DNA of 34,128 nt from Thermoplasmata archaeon (GCA_026414225.1 JAOAJK010000005.1:74609-108736); one strand, 5' to 3'; positions 22,837-30,771 are shown, numbered from the stretch's first letter. Numbers and translations are program-made. The notes: generated by a model from the letters alone, not told the origin.

Positions 22837-24384
22837 ATGAAGATAGTGGAATGTATTCCCAATATTAGCGAGGGCAGGAGACAGGAAGTGATTGAGGCAG
22901 TGGTAGAAGAAGTCCGGAAAATTCAGAATGTCCAGCTGCTGGATGTCGAACCTGACAAGGACCACAACCGCACCGTAATCACATTCATAGGCGACCCGGA
23001 GGCATGTGCGGAAGCAGCTTTCAACCTTGCAAAGAAGGCAGCTGAACTGATAGACCTGAACCAGCACAGGGGCGAGCATCCCAGGATTGGCGCCACGGAT
23101 GTGATTCCGTTCGTGCCGATAATGGGCGTGACCATGGAGGAATGCGTGGCTCTCGCGGAGAAACTCGGAATGAGAATTGCTGAGGAACTACAGATACCCG
23201 TGTATCTCTACGAGGAGGCAGCGAAAAAGCCGGAACGGAAGGACCTGGCCGTGATTAGAAAGGGGGAATTTGAAGGGCTGAAGGAAGAGATAAAGAAAGA
23301 CCCGAAGAGGGCCCCGGACTTCGGAAAGCCAGAACTCCATCCAACCGCTGGGGCTACGGTGGTGGGCGCGAGGGTGCCGTTGATTGCCTTCAATGTAAAC
23401 CTAAATTCGACCGATGTGGAGATTGCGAAGAAGATTGCAAAGGGCATCAGGTTCAAGAACGGCGGCTACAGGTATGTGAAGGCAATGGGTTTTGACATAA
23501 AGGAGAAGGGCTATGTCCAGGTGTCAATGAATCTTACGAACTACCAGGGGACACCGATATTCCGGGTTTTTGAAACAATAAAGAGCGAAGCAGAGAGGTA
23601 CGGAACCAGCATAAGGGGAAGCGAGATTATTGGCCTCGTGCCGATGGATGCCCTAATTGACTGTGCAGAGTATTATCTCCGCCTTGCAGATTTCAAGCGG
23701 ACCCAGATACTTGAAAACAGAATTTTCGGGCTGAAGGAAGAGAAGCTGATGGAGATGCGGTGCAGCGGGTTCATCAGCGAACTCGGTTCTGAGAGCCCTG
23801 CACCGGGTGGTGGCAGTGCCTCCGCGTTTTCGTGTGCCATGGGGGCTGCCCTCGTGGGAATGGTCGCCCGTCTAACCGTTAAGAAGAAAAAGTATGCTGA
23901 TGTCAGGGAGCAGGTGGAGGAAATAATGAAGAAGGCGGACTGGCTCAGGAATGAGTTTGTGAAACTTGTTGATAGGGACACAGAAGCGTTTAACGAAGTT
24001 ATGAAAGCGGTAAAAATGCCTGAGGATAAGCCAGAGGAAAAGGAGGCAAAGGATAAGGCGTACGAGGAAGCGCTGAAAACTGCTGTTGCTGTGCCCCTCA
24101 CCACGATGAAGCTCGGAATAGAAGTGCTCGAACTCGCAAAATCAGTTGCTACCATCGGAAACCGGAATGCAATCAGCGATGCGGGCTGTGCCGCGAGAAT
24201 GGTATGCGCGGGTGTGAGGGGAGCTTACTACAATGTGCTTGCCAACCTGAAAGACATCAAGGATGCTGGGTTCCGCACCAGAACACTGGGGGAATGCCAG
24301 GCAATTCTGGATAGAATGAACCTGATGCACGAAATTGAAGAGATGGTTGTGAAGGAACTGCTGGGCAATGCAGAAACTCAGTAG
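22837..24384 (+). CDS. ftcD: Fused glutamate formimidoyltransferase / formimidoyltetrahydrofolate cyclodeaminase
   Basis: 515 residues carrying both activities, as in the animal FTCD enzyme (about 540 residues). The formiminotransferase part (about 1-300) moves a formimino group from formiminoglutamate, the product of histidine breakdown, to tetrahydrofolate. It shows IPNISEGRR at 7-15, DHNRTVITF at 42-50, and HPRIGATDVIPF with H81 at the position of the known catalytic histidine. The cyclodeaminase part (about 310-510) releases ammonia to form methenyl-THF. It begins with FISELGSESPAPGGGSA and has the helical architecture of the family. No hut genes lie in the window. The stop overlaps the transporter gene by 17 bp. 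Confidence 0.95.
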   Translation: MKIVECIPNISEGRRQEVIEAVVEEVRKIQNVQLLDVEPDKDHNRTVITFIGDPEACAEAAFNLAKKAAELIDLNQHRGEHPRIGATDVIPFVPIMGVTMEECVALAEKLGMRIAEELQIPVYLYEEAAKKPERKDLAVIRKGEFEGLKEEIKKDPKRAPDFGKPELHPTAGATVVGARVPLIAFNVNLNSTDVEIAKKIAKGIRFKNGGYRYVKAMGFDIKEKGYVQVSMNLTNYQGTPIFRVFETIKSEAERYGTSIRGSEIIGLVPMDALIDCAEYYLRLADFKRTQILENRIFGLKEEKLMEMRCSGFISELGSESPAPGGGSASAFSCAMGAALVGMVARLTVKKKKYADVREQVEEIMKKADWLRNEFVKLVDRDTEAFNEVMKAVKMPEDKPEEKEAKDKAYEEALKTAVAVPLTTMKLGIEVLELAKSVATIGNRNAISDAGCAARMVCAGVRGAYYNVLANLKDIKDAGFRTRTLGECQAILDRMNLMHEIEEMVVKELLGNAETQ

Positions 24385-25246
24385 GCTGAAAATTGCAATT
24401 CTTCTCACCACAGGGATTTTTCTTCTAGAGGTAGCTGGCAGTTTAATCACAAATAGCATGGCATTGCTGAGCGATGCGGTCCACATGCTCACGGATGTGG
24501 TTGCCCTCATTATCAGCGCATCGGCACTGGTGCTTGCAAGAAGGAAGCCAGACCTGAGGCGAACCTACGGATTCCACCGTGTGGAAATTTTTGCTGCGCT
24601 CGTGAACGGACTGGTTGTGATTCTAATAGCGTTCTTTATCCTTTACGAAGCATATGAAAGAATACTCACGGTTGAGCAGGTGGCATCATTTGAGATGCTT
24701 CTGATTGCCGTGGCTGGGCTCTGCACGAATGCCGCGGTGCTTAAAATTCTCGGGCATTCTGACGACCTGAATGTTAAAGGGGCTTACCTCCATGTGCTCG
24801 GGGACATGCTTTCCTCAATTGCCGTCGTCTGCGGCGCGGTTCTGATTGTGCTTACGGGTATCATGGTGATAGATCCGTTGCTGAGCATCGGGATAAGCGT
24901 TATTATAATTTACAGTGCTGGTAGGCTTGTTAAGGAGGCTGTGGACATTCTTCTGGAAAAGGCACCGAAGCACATCAACACGCCTGGTTTGCTGGAAGAG
25001 ATGCGGCGGGTGGAAGGCGTGGTTGAGATTCACGATGTGCGGCTCTGGAGTGTGTGCTCGAATGTGGCTGCAATGAGTGCCCATGTGGTTGTGAGGGACA
25101 TGAAGGTTTCGGAGACGGAGAGAATAATAGAGAAACTGAATGCGATTCTTGAGAAGCATGGCATCTTTATAACCACATTCCAGCTTGAATGCAGGACATG
25201 CGGGAAGGATGTGGTTTGCGGGATAGACCACTGCGGGAGAGAATAA
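24368..25246 (+). CDS. Cation diffusion facilitator (CDF) metal transporter
   Basis: 292 residues. It exports divalent metal, probably zinc or a related ion, across the cytoplasmic membrane in exchange for protons. About six membrane helices are followed by a cytoplasmic domain. The metal-site pairs are H39/D43 in SDAVHMLTD and H142/D146 in HVLGD, the HxxxD arrangement of the zinc-transporting CDF group. The cytoplasmic domain (about 200-270) has the usual alpha-beta fold (VEGVVEIHDVRLWSVCSNVA). The C-terminus ends in a metal-binding-like tail with C275, C278, C284, H288 and C289. Its ATG lies inside the end of ftcD. The functional link to folate metabolism is unclear and may be just compact packing. 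Confidence 0.93.
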   Translation: MQKLSRLKIAILLTTGIFLLEVAGSLITNSMALLSDAVHMLTDVVALIISASALVLARRKPDLRRTYGFHRVEIFAALVNGLVVILIAFFILYEAYERILTVEQVASFEMLLIAVAGLCTNAAVLKILGHSDDLNVKGAYLHVLGDMLSSIAVVCGAVLIVLTGIMVIDPLLSIGISVIIIYSAGRLVKEAVDILLEKAPKHINTPGLLEEMRRVEGVVEIHDVRLWSVCSNVAAMSAHVVVRDMKVSETERIIEKLNAILEKHGIFITTFQLECRTCGKDVVCGIDHCGRE

Positions 25247-25248
25247 CC

Positions 25249-26469
25249 TCACAAAAACTGCTTTGACAGCTTCATCGCTTCTACGATTCCAAACCTTTTC
25301 AGAATCTTTGACTTCTTTTTCTTAAGCACACCGAGGGGTGCGTGTCTCGCGGATTTGTGATGGAGCATCGTGGTCAGGGCCTCCCTGAGTTCCTCATCGG
25401 TCTTCGCGAGCTTTATAACCGCATCGGCCAGCTTATCCGCAAGTTCATGTCCGTACAGTGTCTTTGCAATCTTGGTTCCAAACTCGATATCCGCATGGTA
25501 TATTTCTGAGAGTACCGTATCCGAATATTCCTTCAGTTTATCCGGTTTTTCCAGGGTTAATGCTTCGCTCAGAAATGTTGCGGCAAGGCGTGCAGAGCGG
25601 ATTGAATTGTAGATGCCGTGGTAGGAAAGCGGGTCCGTGAGACCACCAGCCTCCCCCACGAGCACATATCGCTTCCCGTAGAGTTCCGGCAGCACTTCCG
25701 TGGGAACAATTCCAGCAAAAATGTACCGCTTCTCAAACTTCTTTGGCTGGGCGCCCCTCATTCTCTCCTTCATCCTTTCATGCTTGAACACAAAATTGTT
25801 CAGCTTGGTGATAACTTCCTTGTTTAGCTGGAGGGCATAGGTGCCGACCGTGACCCCGTTTTTCTTCGGGAACACCCAGGTATAGCCATAGCCAGTATAC
25901 CTGCTGTCAAAGTAGAATTCAACAGCATTTCCAAACCTTTCTTCCACGAGCTTTGATGGGAGCTGGAATTCATACTGGAACATGTAGATGTGGGGGGGCA
26001 GCGTTTTTCCGAAGAATTTCATAAGCATGGAATTCATTCCGAAGGCGCCAACACAGTACTTCGCCTTCACACTCTCGGTTCCAACCTGAAGCACTACATG
26101 TTTTTCCTTGAACTCTACCTTTTTTACCTCCGAGCTGTACCTTATCTCTGCACCTGCGTCGGCGGCTAAATCCCTGAGGTACTGGTGATACTCTGACGGA
26201 TAAACGAGGGCCCCGGGGTACTTGTTGAGGTTTAACTTGAGTTCTGCTCCTGTGTAGCTGTAGAGCTTTCCGATGTCCGCAACCCTCTCAATCACCCTCT
26301 TATCTATCGGTTCCAGTTCCCTTGCGGCATAGTTTATGTAGCCCGCACAGGGCTTGTAGCTCTTCTCTGTTTTTCGCTCCAGCACAACTACTTTGTGCCC
26401 TTCCTTTGCAAACCGCTTTGCAAATGTTGCACCAGCAACGCCACCACCGATTACCGCGACCTCGTACAT
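25249..26469 (-). CDS. Geranylgeranyl reductase-family FAD-dependent oxidoreductase
   Basis: 406 residues from the ATG at 26469. The N-terminal FAD motif is VAVIGGGVAGATFAKRF. KPCAGYI (C41) sits at the substrate/FAD loop typical of the geranylgeranyl reductase family. GEAGGLTDPLSYHGIYNSI near residue 275 corresponds to the family's GDAAG...P..GEGI motif, with Glu in place of Asp. Family members saturate the isoprenoid chains of archaeal membrane lipids or quinones. The C-terminus (residues 330-406) is longer and very basic (KKKKSKILKRFG). A TATA box is centred about 26 nt upstream of the ATG at 26469, and the sequence upstream of it lacks coding character, so I reject the frame's first start at 26526. 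It converges on the CDF gene with a 2-bp gap. Confidence 0.88.
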   Translation of the reverse strand: MYEVAVIGGGVAGATFAKRFAKEGHKVVVLERKTEKSYKPCAGYINYAARELEPIDKRVIERVADIGKLYSYTGAELKLNLNKYPGALVYPSEYHQYLRDLAADAGAEIRYSSEVKKVEFKEKHVVLQVGTESVKAKYCVGAFGMNSMLMKFFGKTLPPHIYMFQYEFQLPSKLVEERFGNAVEFYFDSRYTGYGYTWVFPKKNGVTVGTYALQLNKEVITKLNNFVFKHERMKERMRGAQPKKFEKRYIFAGIVPTEVLPELYGKRYVLVGEAGGLTDPLSYHGIYNSIRSARLAATFLSEALTLEKPDKLKEYSDTVLSEIYHADIEFGTKIAKTLYGHELADKLADAVIKLAKTDEELREALTTMLHHKSARHAPLGVLKKKKSKILKRFGIVEAMKLSKQFL

Positions 26470-26488
26470 CGGGAGAGAGAGAACAACA

Positions 26489-26497
26489 AAATATTTG
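26489..26497 (-). promoter_or_regulatory. TATA-like box for the geranylgeranyl reductase-like gene
   Basis: The minus strand reads AAATATTTT, centred about 26 nt upstream of the ATG at 26469. It predicts a leaderless message. Confidence 0.5.
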
Positions 26498-26538
26498 AAT
26501 TTAACCACGGTTTGCAGGCACGGCACCTACACTAATCC

Positions 26539-26546
26539 TTTTATAG
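26539..26546 (+). promoter_or_regulatory. TATA box for the unknown membrane-protein pair
   Basis: TTTTATAG is centred about 27 nt upstream of the ATG at 26570. It predicts a leaderless message and decides the start of that gene. Confidence 0.6.
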
Positions 26547-26569
26547 CACGGCTAATTACTTACATTTGC

Positions 26570-27070
26570 ATGGATGCCCTAACCAACAAAGCGGTCAGTA
26601 TAATCGTTCTTTTCTTGCTCGGTTCAACCGGGATCCTATATCTGGGAAGTACCGCCCAGAACTATCTAGATATGGTGGAGACCACATTGAATTTCGACCT
26701 CAAAGCCCGGGGCATCCTTTTTGACCAGGTTTCGGAAGACCTTGCAGAGGTGACCGTGCTGTTTCTGATAGACAACCTCCATTCCAAAAATGAGGTCATG
26801 CTTTACACGAGCGTTGCCCTCTCCTTTTCACTCGGGGACAGCCTCAAAACAGGGAGCTACAGCTACAACTATTCAATTTCTCCCGGCACGGTGATTGTTG
26901 GAAGATGGAGTTTTCTGCTGAACAACACCACAGAGATCAACACATGCAAGGGTTTGATTGAGAGTAAAACGCCAGTTACCCTCAAGATGACGGTTTCGGC
27001 AATTCTTCTCGAGTTTAGGAAGGTGCTCTATGTGAACAAGATGGAGGGGGTGGAAATTCAGTATGTCTGA
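26570..27070 (+). CDS. Membrane-anchored protein of unknown function
   Basis: 166 residues from the ATG at 26570. One membrane helix lies near the N-terminus (about 9-27, SIIVLFLLGSTGILYLG). The rest is probably external and beta-rich, with paired strands and N-glycosylation-type sites (NYSIS, NNTT). The alternation of strands ('VTVLFLIDN', 'GRWSFLLNNTTE', 'VTLKMTVSAILLEF') is faintly like the LEA-2/WHy Ig fold, but this is a weak guess. The frame opens further upstream at 26393, but that part overlaps the divergent gene and the promoter. The stop overlaps the next gene by 8 bp. Confidence 0.7.
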   Translation: MDALTNKAVSIIVLFLLGSTGILYLGSTAQNYLDMVETTLNFDLKARGILFDQVSEDLAEVTVLFLIDNLHSKNEVMLYTSVALSFSLGDSLKTGSYSYNYSISPGTVIVGRWSFLLNNTTEINTCKGLIESKTPVTLKMTVSAILLEFRKVLYVNKMEGVEIQYV

Positions 27071-27506
27071 AATTCTTCTGAACATCCGGAAAGGTTTTTG
27101 GGTCCTCCAGAGTGCTCTACTTGTTGCCCTGTTCGTGGCAAGTGTTGCCGTGACCATGTTCATCACCCATGCGTACATGTTCAAAAATGTGTGCACCTTC
27201 CCTGTGAAGATATTTGGTGGCGAGGTGTTTGCCCTTCTCGTGGCCGCGTTTGTCGGCGGTCTGGCACTGGCGATTGCAAATCCGAACTACGATGCGAAGG
27301 GGTTGCTGGGAATTGTGGCAATCTCGGTCTTCCTTACATACCTCATCATCTTCGCAATAATTGCCCTCCCCCAGGTTGTGTACCAGTTCGAGGTCTCCGC
27401 GGATTTCTGGTACGGAAACATAGGCAAGATTTTTCTGACCCTACCAGTTCTTGCCTTCGGGGAGTTTGCCTCCGTGTTTCTGTACCGTGTGCTTACTGGT
27501 GAATAA
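27063..27506 (+). CDS. Four-helix membrane protein of unknown function
   Basis: 147 residues, strongly hydrophobic, with about four predicted membrane helices (near 13-35, 50-70, 80-103 and 122-143) and short loops. I recognise no family motif. Its ATG is inside the last codons of the preceding gene (ATGTCTGA overlap), so translation is coupled and the two products probably work together. The last 14 bp overlap the 3' end of the opposing PPC-domain gene. Confidence 0.75.
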   Translation: MSEILLNIRKGFWVLQSALLVALFVASVAVTMFITHAYMFKNVCTFPVKIFGGEVFALLVAAFVGGLALAIANPNYDAKGLLGIVAISVFLTYLIIFAIIALPQVVYQFEVSADFWYGNIGKIFLTLPVLAFGEFASVFLYRVLTGE

Positions 27507-27906
27507 CCAGTTCCATGAGACCAGTCTTCTGGTTCTTCACCCTGCCCAGATTGATTTTTTCCAGCTTCTGGATGAAGATTTCGTTGAGAATGCAGGTGGT
27601 CGCTGAAAACAGGTGGCCTCCGAGGAGTTCATGTTTCTCGTTTGCGAGGGCTGCATGGATGTGGGGGAGCGAATCGGCGACCGTACCCTTCATCGACACA
27701 AGTTCATGGGGTGCTGAGTATTTCTTTCTGTGGTACTCCTTGCCATCAAAGTACCCGAGTTCAAAGTCCTTCAGCATTCCTATACCTGCAAGAATCACCC
27801 CGGAGGACACATGTTCTGCCTTCACAAATTTCTCCAGGACATCGAACAGGTTTTCTCCGTCCTCTATCTTCAGCACATAGTAGCTGCCTTCTTTTGCATA
27901 GTACAT
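27493..27906 (-). CDS. PPC (DUF296) domain protein
   Basis: 137 residues, a stand-alone PPC/DUF296 domain. The family pattern is visible: AGIGMLKDFELGYFD at 40-54, ELVSMKGTVADSLPHIHAAL at 68-87 and GGHLF at 96-100. The histidines H82, H84 and H98 match the metal-binding set of prokaryotic PPC proteins. Prokaryotic members form trimers and some bind zinc; in plants the domain is fused to AT-hooks and acts in transcription. Its role here is unknown. The ATG at 27906 is chosen over a TTG three codons earlier because TTTATCTA lies 27 nt upstream, fitting a leaderless start. Confidence 0.9.
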   Translation of the reverse strand: MYYAKEGSYYVLKIEDGENLFDVLEKFVKAEHVSSGVILAGIGMLKDFELGYFDGKEYHRKKYSAPHELVSMKGTVADSLPHIHAALANEKHELLGGHLFSATTCILNEIFIQKLEKINLGRVKNQKTGLMELVIHQ

Positions 27907-27928
27907 GAAAAACAAGAAATTAAGGGGG

Positions 27929-27936
27929 TAGATAAA
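27929..27936 (-). promoter_or_regulatory. TATA box for the PPC-domain gene
   Basis: The minus strand reads TTTATCTA, centred about 27 nt upstream of the ATG at 27906. Confidence 0.55.
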
Positions 27937-28045
27937 GGATTTTGAAGGCGGGCTCCCCGCAGCAATACCATTTTGAGCGTTTGTCCCAGTAGAGGTCGCT
28001 ATACGGATACTATCATTTATTCATAAGTGCGGGGGGTTGCCGAAA

Positions 28046-28055
28046 GTTTATTAAA
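28046..28055 (+). promoter_or_regulatory. TATA-like box for the KaiC-like/aminotransferase operon
   Basis: GTTTATTAAA lies about 33 nt upstream of the ATG at 28084. The predicted transcript would begin a few bases before the start codon. Confidence 0.45.
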
Positions 28056-28083
28056 AGGGTGAGATATTCAGGTTGCGATTTGC

Positions 28084-28767
28084 ATGCCTTCAAGGTTAAA
28101 AACCCATGTGGACAACTTGGATGCAATTATGGAAGGAGGAGTGCCAGAGGGAAATGTAGTTATTATTTTCGGCAAGCCAGGCAGCATGAAATCCTCCCTT
28201 GCCTACTCCATCCTCCACAACAACATGGAGCTCGAGGGAAAAAAAGCCCTGTATGTGTGTCTGGAGCAGAGCAGCGCAAGTCTCATCTCCAACATGGAAG
28301 GACTCGGTTTCAAGCCCCCTACAGGGCATTCGGATATGAATATCCTCGATATAGGAATTCTCAGAAAATACATGCCACAGATTGGTTACCAGGCCTGGAT
28401 TGAACTCTTCCGCGTGGATATCCAGAATCTAAAGAAGAACTTCAATTTCGAGGTGCTGGCAATCGACTCCCTCCCCGTGCTTGAAATGCTGGCGAAATTC
28501 AAAGAACCCAGAGAAGAACTATTTTACTTCTTCGAGTGGTTGCGGGAGTTGAAATGCACAACATTTATTGTGCATGAGGAAGCGGACAACCCGTTTGAGT
28601 ATGGTGAGGATTATCTGGCAGATGGGGTAATTCACCTGGACCTCAGAAGGGATGAGAAGAATGTGAACCTCTATCTGGGGATTGCAAAAATGCGAAAGAC
28701 AGTGCACAGACGCGGTTACTTCCCGCTTATCTTTGACCATGGAAAATTCGAGCTTGTTATTGATTGA
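28084..28767 (+). CDS. KaiC/RadA-like RecA-superfamily ATPase (single domain)
   Basis: 227 residues, one RecA-type domain. HVDNLDAIMEGGVPEGNVVI is the KaiC/RadA-type lead-in. Walker A is GKPGSMKS at 30-37, with Met where Gly is usual before the Lys. Walker B is VLAIDSLPVL. The C-terminal strands include IAKMRKTVHRRGYFPLIF, like the 'K.R' sensor stretch of KaiC proteins. Archaeal single-domain KaiC-like proteins are widespread and mostly uncharacterised; some act in signalling or motility regulation. The stop codon lies 5 bp before the preferred start of the aminotransferase gene, so the two are co-transcribed. Confidence 0.88.
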   Translation: MPSRLKTHVDNLDAIMEGGVPEGNVVIIFGKPGSMKSSLAYSILHNNMELEGKKALYVCLEQSSASLISNMEGLGFKPPTGHSDMNILDIGILRKYMPQIGYQAWIELFRVDIQNLKKNFNFEVLAIDSLPVLEMLAKFKEPREELFYFFEWLRELKCTTFIVHEEADNPFEYGEDYLADGVIHLDLRRDEKNVNLYLGIAKMRKTVHRRGYFPLIFDHGKFELVID

Positions 28768-28772
28768 GTTTC

Positions 28773-29942
28773 ATGTTGAGAGCAGAAGCAAGAACAGCAA
28801 AAATTCCAGAGGCACCGATTCAGAAACTGCTTTCCACCGCTAGAATTCCGGAGAATACGGTTTCCCTTGGGCAGGGTGTTCCGTTTTTCCCGCCCCCCAG
28901 GGAGGTGGTGGCTGCACTGATGGAGAGTGCGGATGATGGATTTAGGTACAGTGAGGATGCCGGGCTCCTGGGTTTAAGAAACACTATAATCCAGAAATTA
29001 AGGAATGAGAACGGAATCCGATGTTCAACGGAGAGTATAATTGTGACTGCTGGCGGAAACCAGGCATTTGTAAATGCTCTCCTGGCAATAACGAATGTTG
29101 GGGATGAAATCGTCCTGGTTGCTCCATACTATTTCAACCATTTGATGGCGATCAAAATGGCTGGCTGTAAACCGAAGATTGTGGAAGCGGGCAAGGAGTT
29201 TCTGCCAGATGTAAGAGAGATAGAGAAGAAAATCACAAACCACACAAGGGCAGTGGTGACGGTCTCCCCGAACAATCCTGCGGGTGTGGTCTATCCTCCT
29301 AGATTACTCGCTGAGATAAACCGGGCCTGCGCAAAGCATGGAATCTATCATGTTTCCGATGAGGCGTACGAGCACTTTGTTTTTGATGGGGCGGTGCATC
29401 TCAGCCCTGCATCTAGGGACAAAAATCTTGAACATACCATCACGCTCTTCTCGTTTTCAAAATCGTTCGGAATGGGTGGCTACAGGGTCGGCTACATGGT
29501 GTTTCCCCAGCCCCTTTTTCCTGAGATTCTAAAGGTTCAGGATACAATCGGAATCTGCCCGCCCGTGCCCTCCCAGCATGCGGCAGAGGCAGCCCTGAAA
29601 ATCGGGAAAAAGCATCCAGAGAAGTATCTGCCAAGAATGGAAAAGGTGCGAAAAATCTTTCTCGAGGAACTGGAAAAACTTGACTTGCTTCTTTCCTCCT
29701 CAAATGGGGCCTTCTACCTTTATCTCAGAATTCCCGAAAAAAGCGGGAAAAAGATAAATGACTGGAAACTTGGAATCCATCTGATCGAGAAGTTCGGGGT
29801 GATTGCACTTCCTGCATCTATTTTCGGGGACAGGTATCCAGGCTTCCGTTTATCTTTCGGAAATGTGGACGAGGAAACGGGGCAGGAGGGTATAAGACGT
29901 TTTGTCAAAGGGCTGGTGTCGCTCTGCCCATGGGTGCGTTAA
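28773..29942 (+). CDS. PLP-dependent aminotransferase, class I/II
   Basis: 389 residues of fold type I, which transfer amino groups between amino acids and 2-oxo acids. Visible signatures are GQGVPFFPPP, AGGNQAFVNALLA for the cofactor phosphate cup, VSPNNPAGVVYPP, SDEAYEHFVF with the pyridine-binding Asp, SFSKSFGMGGYRVGY with the Schiff-base lysine at K230, and FRLSFGN with the carboxylate-binding Arg. This is the aspartate/aromatic aminotransferase-like group; the exact substrate is not readable. A TTG at 28764 overlapping the upstream stop is an alternative start, but the ATG at 28773 fits the family N-terminus. Confidence 0.93.
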   Translation: MLRAEARTAKIPEAPIQKLLSTARIPENTVSLGQGVPFFPPPREVVAALMESADDGFRYSEDAGLLGLRNTIIQKLRNENGIRCSTESIIVTAGGNQAFVNALLAITNVGDEIVLVAPYYFNHLMAIKMAGCKPKIVEAGKEFLPDVREIEKKITNHTRAVVTVSPNNPAGVVYPPRLLAEINRACAKHGIYHVSDEAYEHFVFDGAVHLSPASRDKNLEHTITLFSFSKSFGMGGYRVGYMVFPQPLFPEILKVQDTIGICPPVPSQHAAEAALKIGKKHPEKYLPRMEKVRKIFLEELEKLDLLLSSSNGAFYLYLRIPEKSGKKINDWKLGIHLIEKFGVIALPASIFGDRYPGFRLSFGNVDEETGQEGIRRFVKGLVSLCPWVR

Positions 29943-29984
29943 GTTTATAACACTGCTTTACATGGGGTATTAAAGAGGGGTAAA

Positions 29985-30638
29985 ATGCCGCAGGAAAGGG
30001 TAAACAGTGCCGATGCAGTTCGTGAGGTGTATGGGCCTCTGCTAGAAGATGTGGAGAGCATTGCAAACGGGCTTGCCCAGTCAGCAGCCACATATCTGGA
30101 AGCCCCGGCCCTGACTAACATCAAGGGCAACTACATATATCTGGCAGAATCTGAAGAATTCAAGGAAGATGTCGAGAAAATGAATGCGCTGGTTGTGAAC
30201 TACAACAATCTTCTTTCCACGCTCAACGCAAGGATTCGCAGTATCTGGAATGCCGTGATAAAGAACCACAAGGATGAATTCGAAGTGAGGGGAGACATTG
30301 ATGAGTCCTATTTCTCTGCGTACCTCGTGGCCAATGCTGAATTTGATGAGGGCTTTGTGCTCGACCTCGCGAAGAGTTTCGGGGAAGCGATCGTGCCCAA
30401 GTTCAATCTACCGCCAAAGCTTCAGACAAAATTCAAGGAATTTTTGCTTGCAGAGGCCATCAGGGAACTGGTAGGGCAGGTTGAGGGGTTGAGGGAAAGC
30501 CAGGAAGTGCTTGCATTGAGGAATGCGTATGCTGCCCTTACCTCCCACTGCAATTACATGAAAAACGGGTTGATGAAAAAGATAAAGAATCCCAGAACGC
30601 CCTGGAAGTATGCGAGCAGTGCAGAATTGATCAGGTAA
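29985..30638 (+). CDS. Alpha-helical protein of unknown function
   Basis: 217 residues, soluble, almost entirely helical by composition, with no signal peptide or membrane segment. I recognise no domain. The central part (50-100) has long amphipathic helices, and the C-terminus is basic (MKKIKNPRTPWKYASS). The ATG follows GAGGGG, and TTTATAAC at 29944-29951 is a plausible TATA box, so it probably has its own short-leader message. It ends 11 bp before the 3' end of the tRNA gene on the other strand. Confidence 0.75.
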   Translation: MPQERVNSADAVREVYGPLLEDVESIANGLAQSAATYLEAPALTNIKGNYIYLAESEEFKEDVEKMNALVVNYNNLLSTLNARIRSIWNAVIKNHKDEFEVRGDIDESYFSAYLVANAEFDEGFVLDLAKSFGEAIVPKFNLPPKLQTKFKEFLLAEAIRELVGQVEGLRESQEVLALRNAYAALTSHCNYMKNGLMKKIKNPRTPWKYASSAELIR

Positions 30639-30649
30639 GATATATAAAG

Positions 30650-30771
30650 TGGGCTCAGCCGGATTTGAACCGGCGACCTTCACCGTTTTAAGACCTTCCC
30701 AGATTGTTGGTTTTGCAGGACTGAATGAAAGGTCATGTCAAGGTGACGTCATACCGCTAGACCATGAGCCC
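30650..30771 (-). tRNA. tRNA-Val(GAC) with a 50-nt intron
   Basis: The minus strand folds as a full tRNA: acceptor GGGCTCA pairs with TGAGCCC, the D arm contains GTCTAGCGGTATGAC, the T arm is GCCGG-TTCAAAT-CCGGC, and the discriminator is A. The CCA end is not encoded. The anticodon stem is TCACC/GGTGA, with loop TTGACAC once the intron is removed, giving anticodon GAC (valine). Mature length is 72 nt. The intron occupies 30735-30686 at the canonical position after nucleotide 37. Confidence 0.93.
30686..30735 (-). other. tRNA-Val intron with bulge-helix-bulge splice motif
   Basis: The intron's GACCTT pairs with its AAGGTC to form one helix. TTGA of the anticodon loop pairs with TTAA of the intron to form the central 4-bp helix. 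The two 3-nt bulges are CA/T and AA/C, with the cuts after the second base of each. This is the exact geometry recognised by archaeal splicing endonuclease. Confidence 0.88.

Noticed and set aside
26393-26569. Upstream extension of the reading frame of the 166-residue membrane protein
   Set aside because: It overlaps the 5' end of the divergent flavoprotein gene and its promoter, and its composition is unlike protein.
27940-28040. GC-rich inverted patches (CTCCCCGCAG and TGCGGGGGG) as a hairpin RNA or riboswitch
   Set aside because: The pairing is short and interrupted, with a long AT-rich middle, and matches no RNA family I can recognise.
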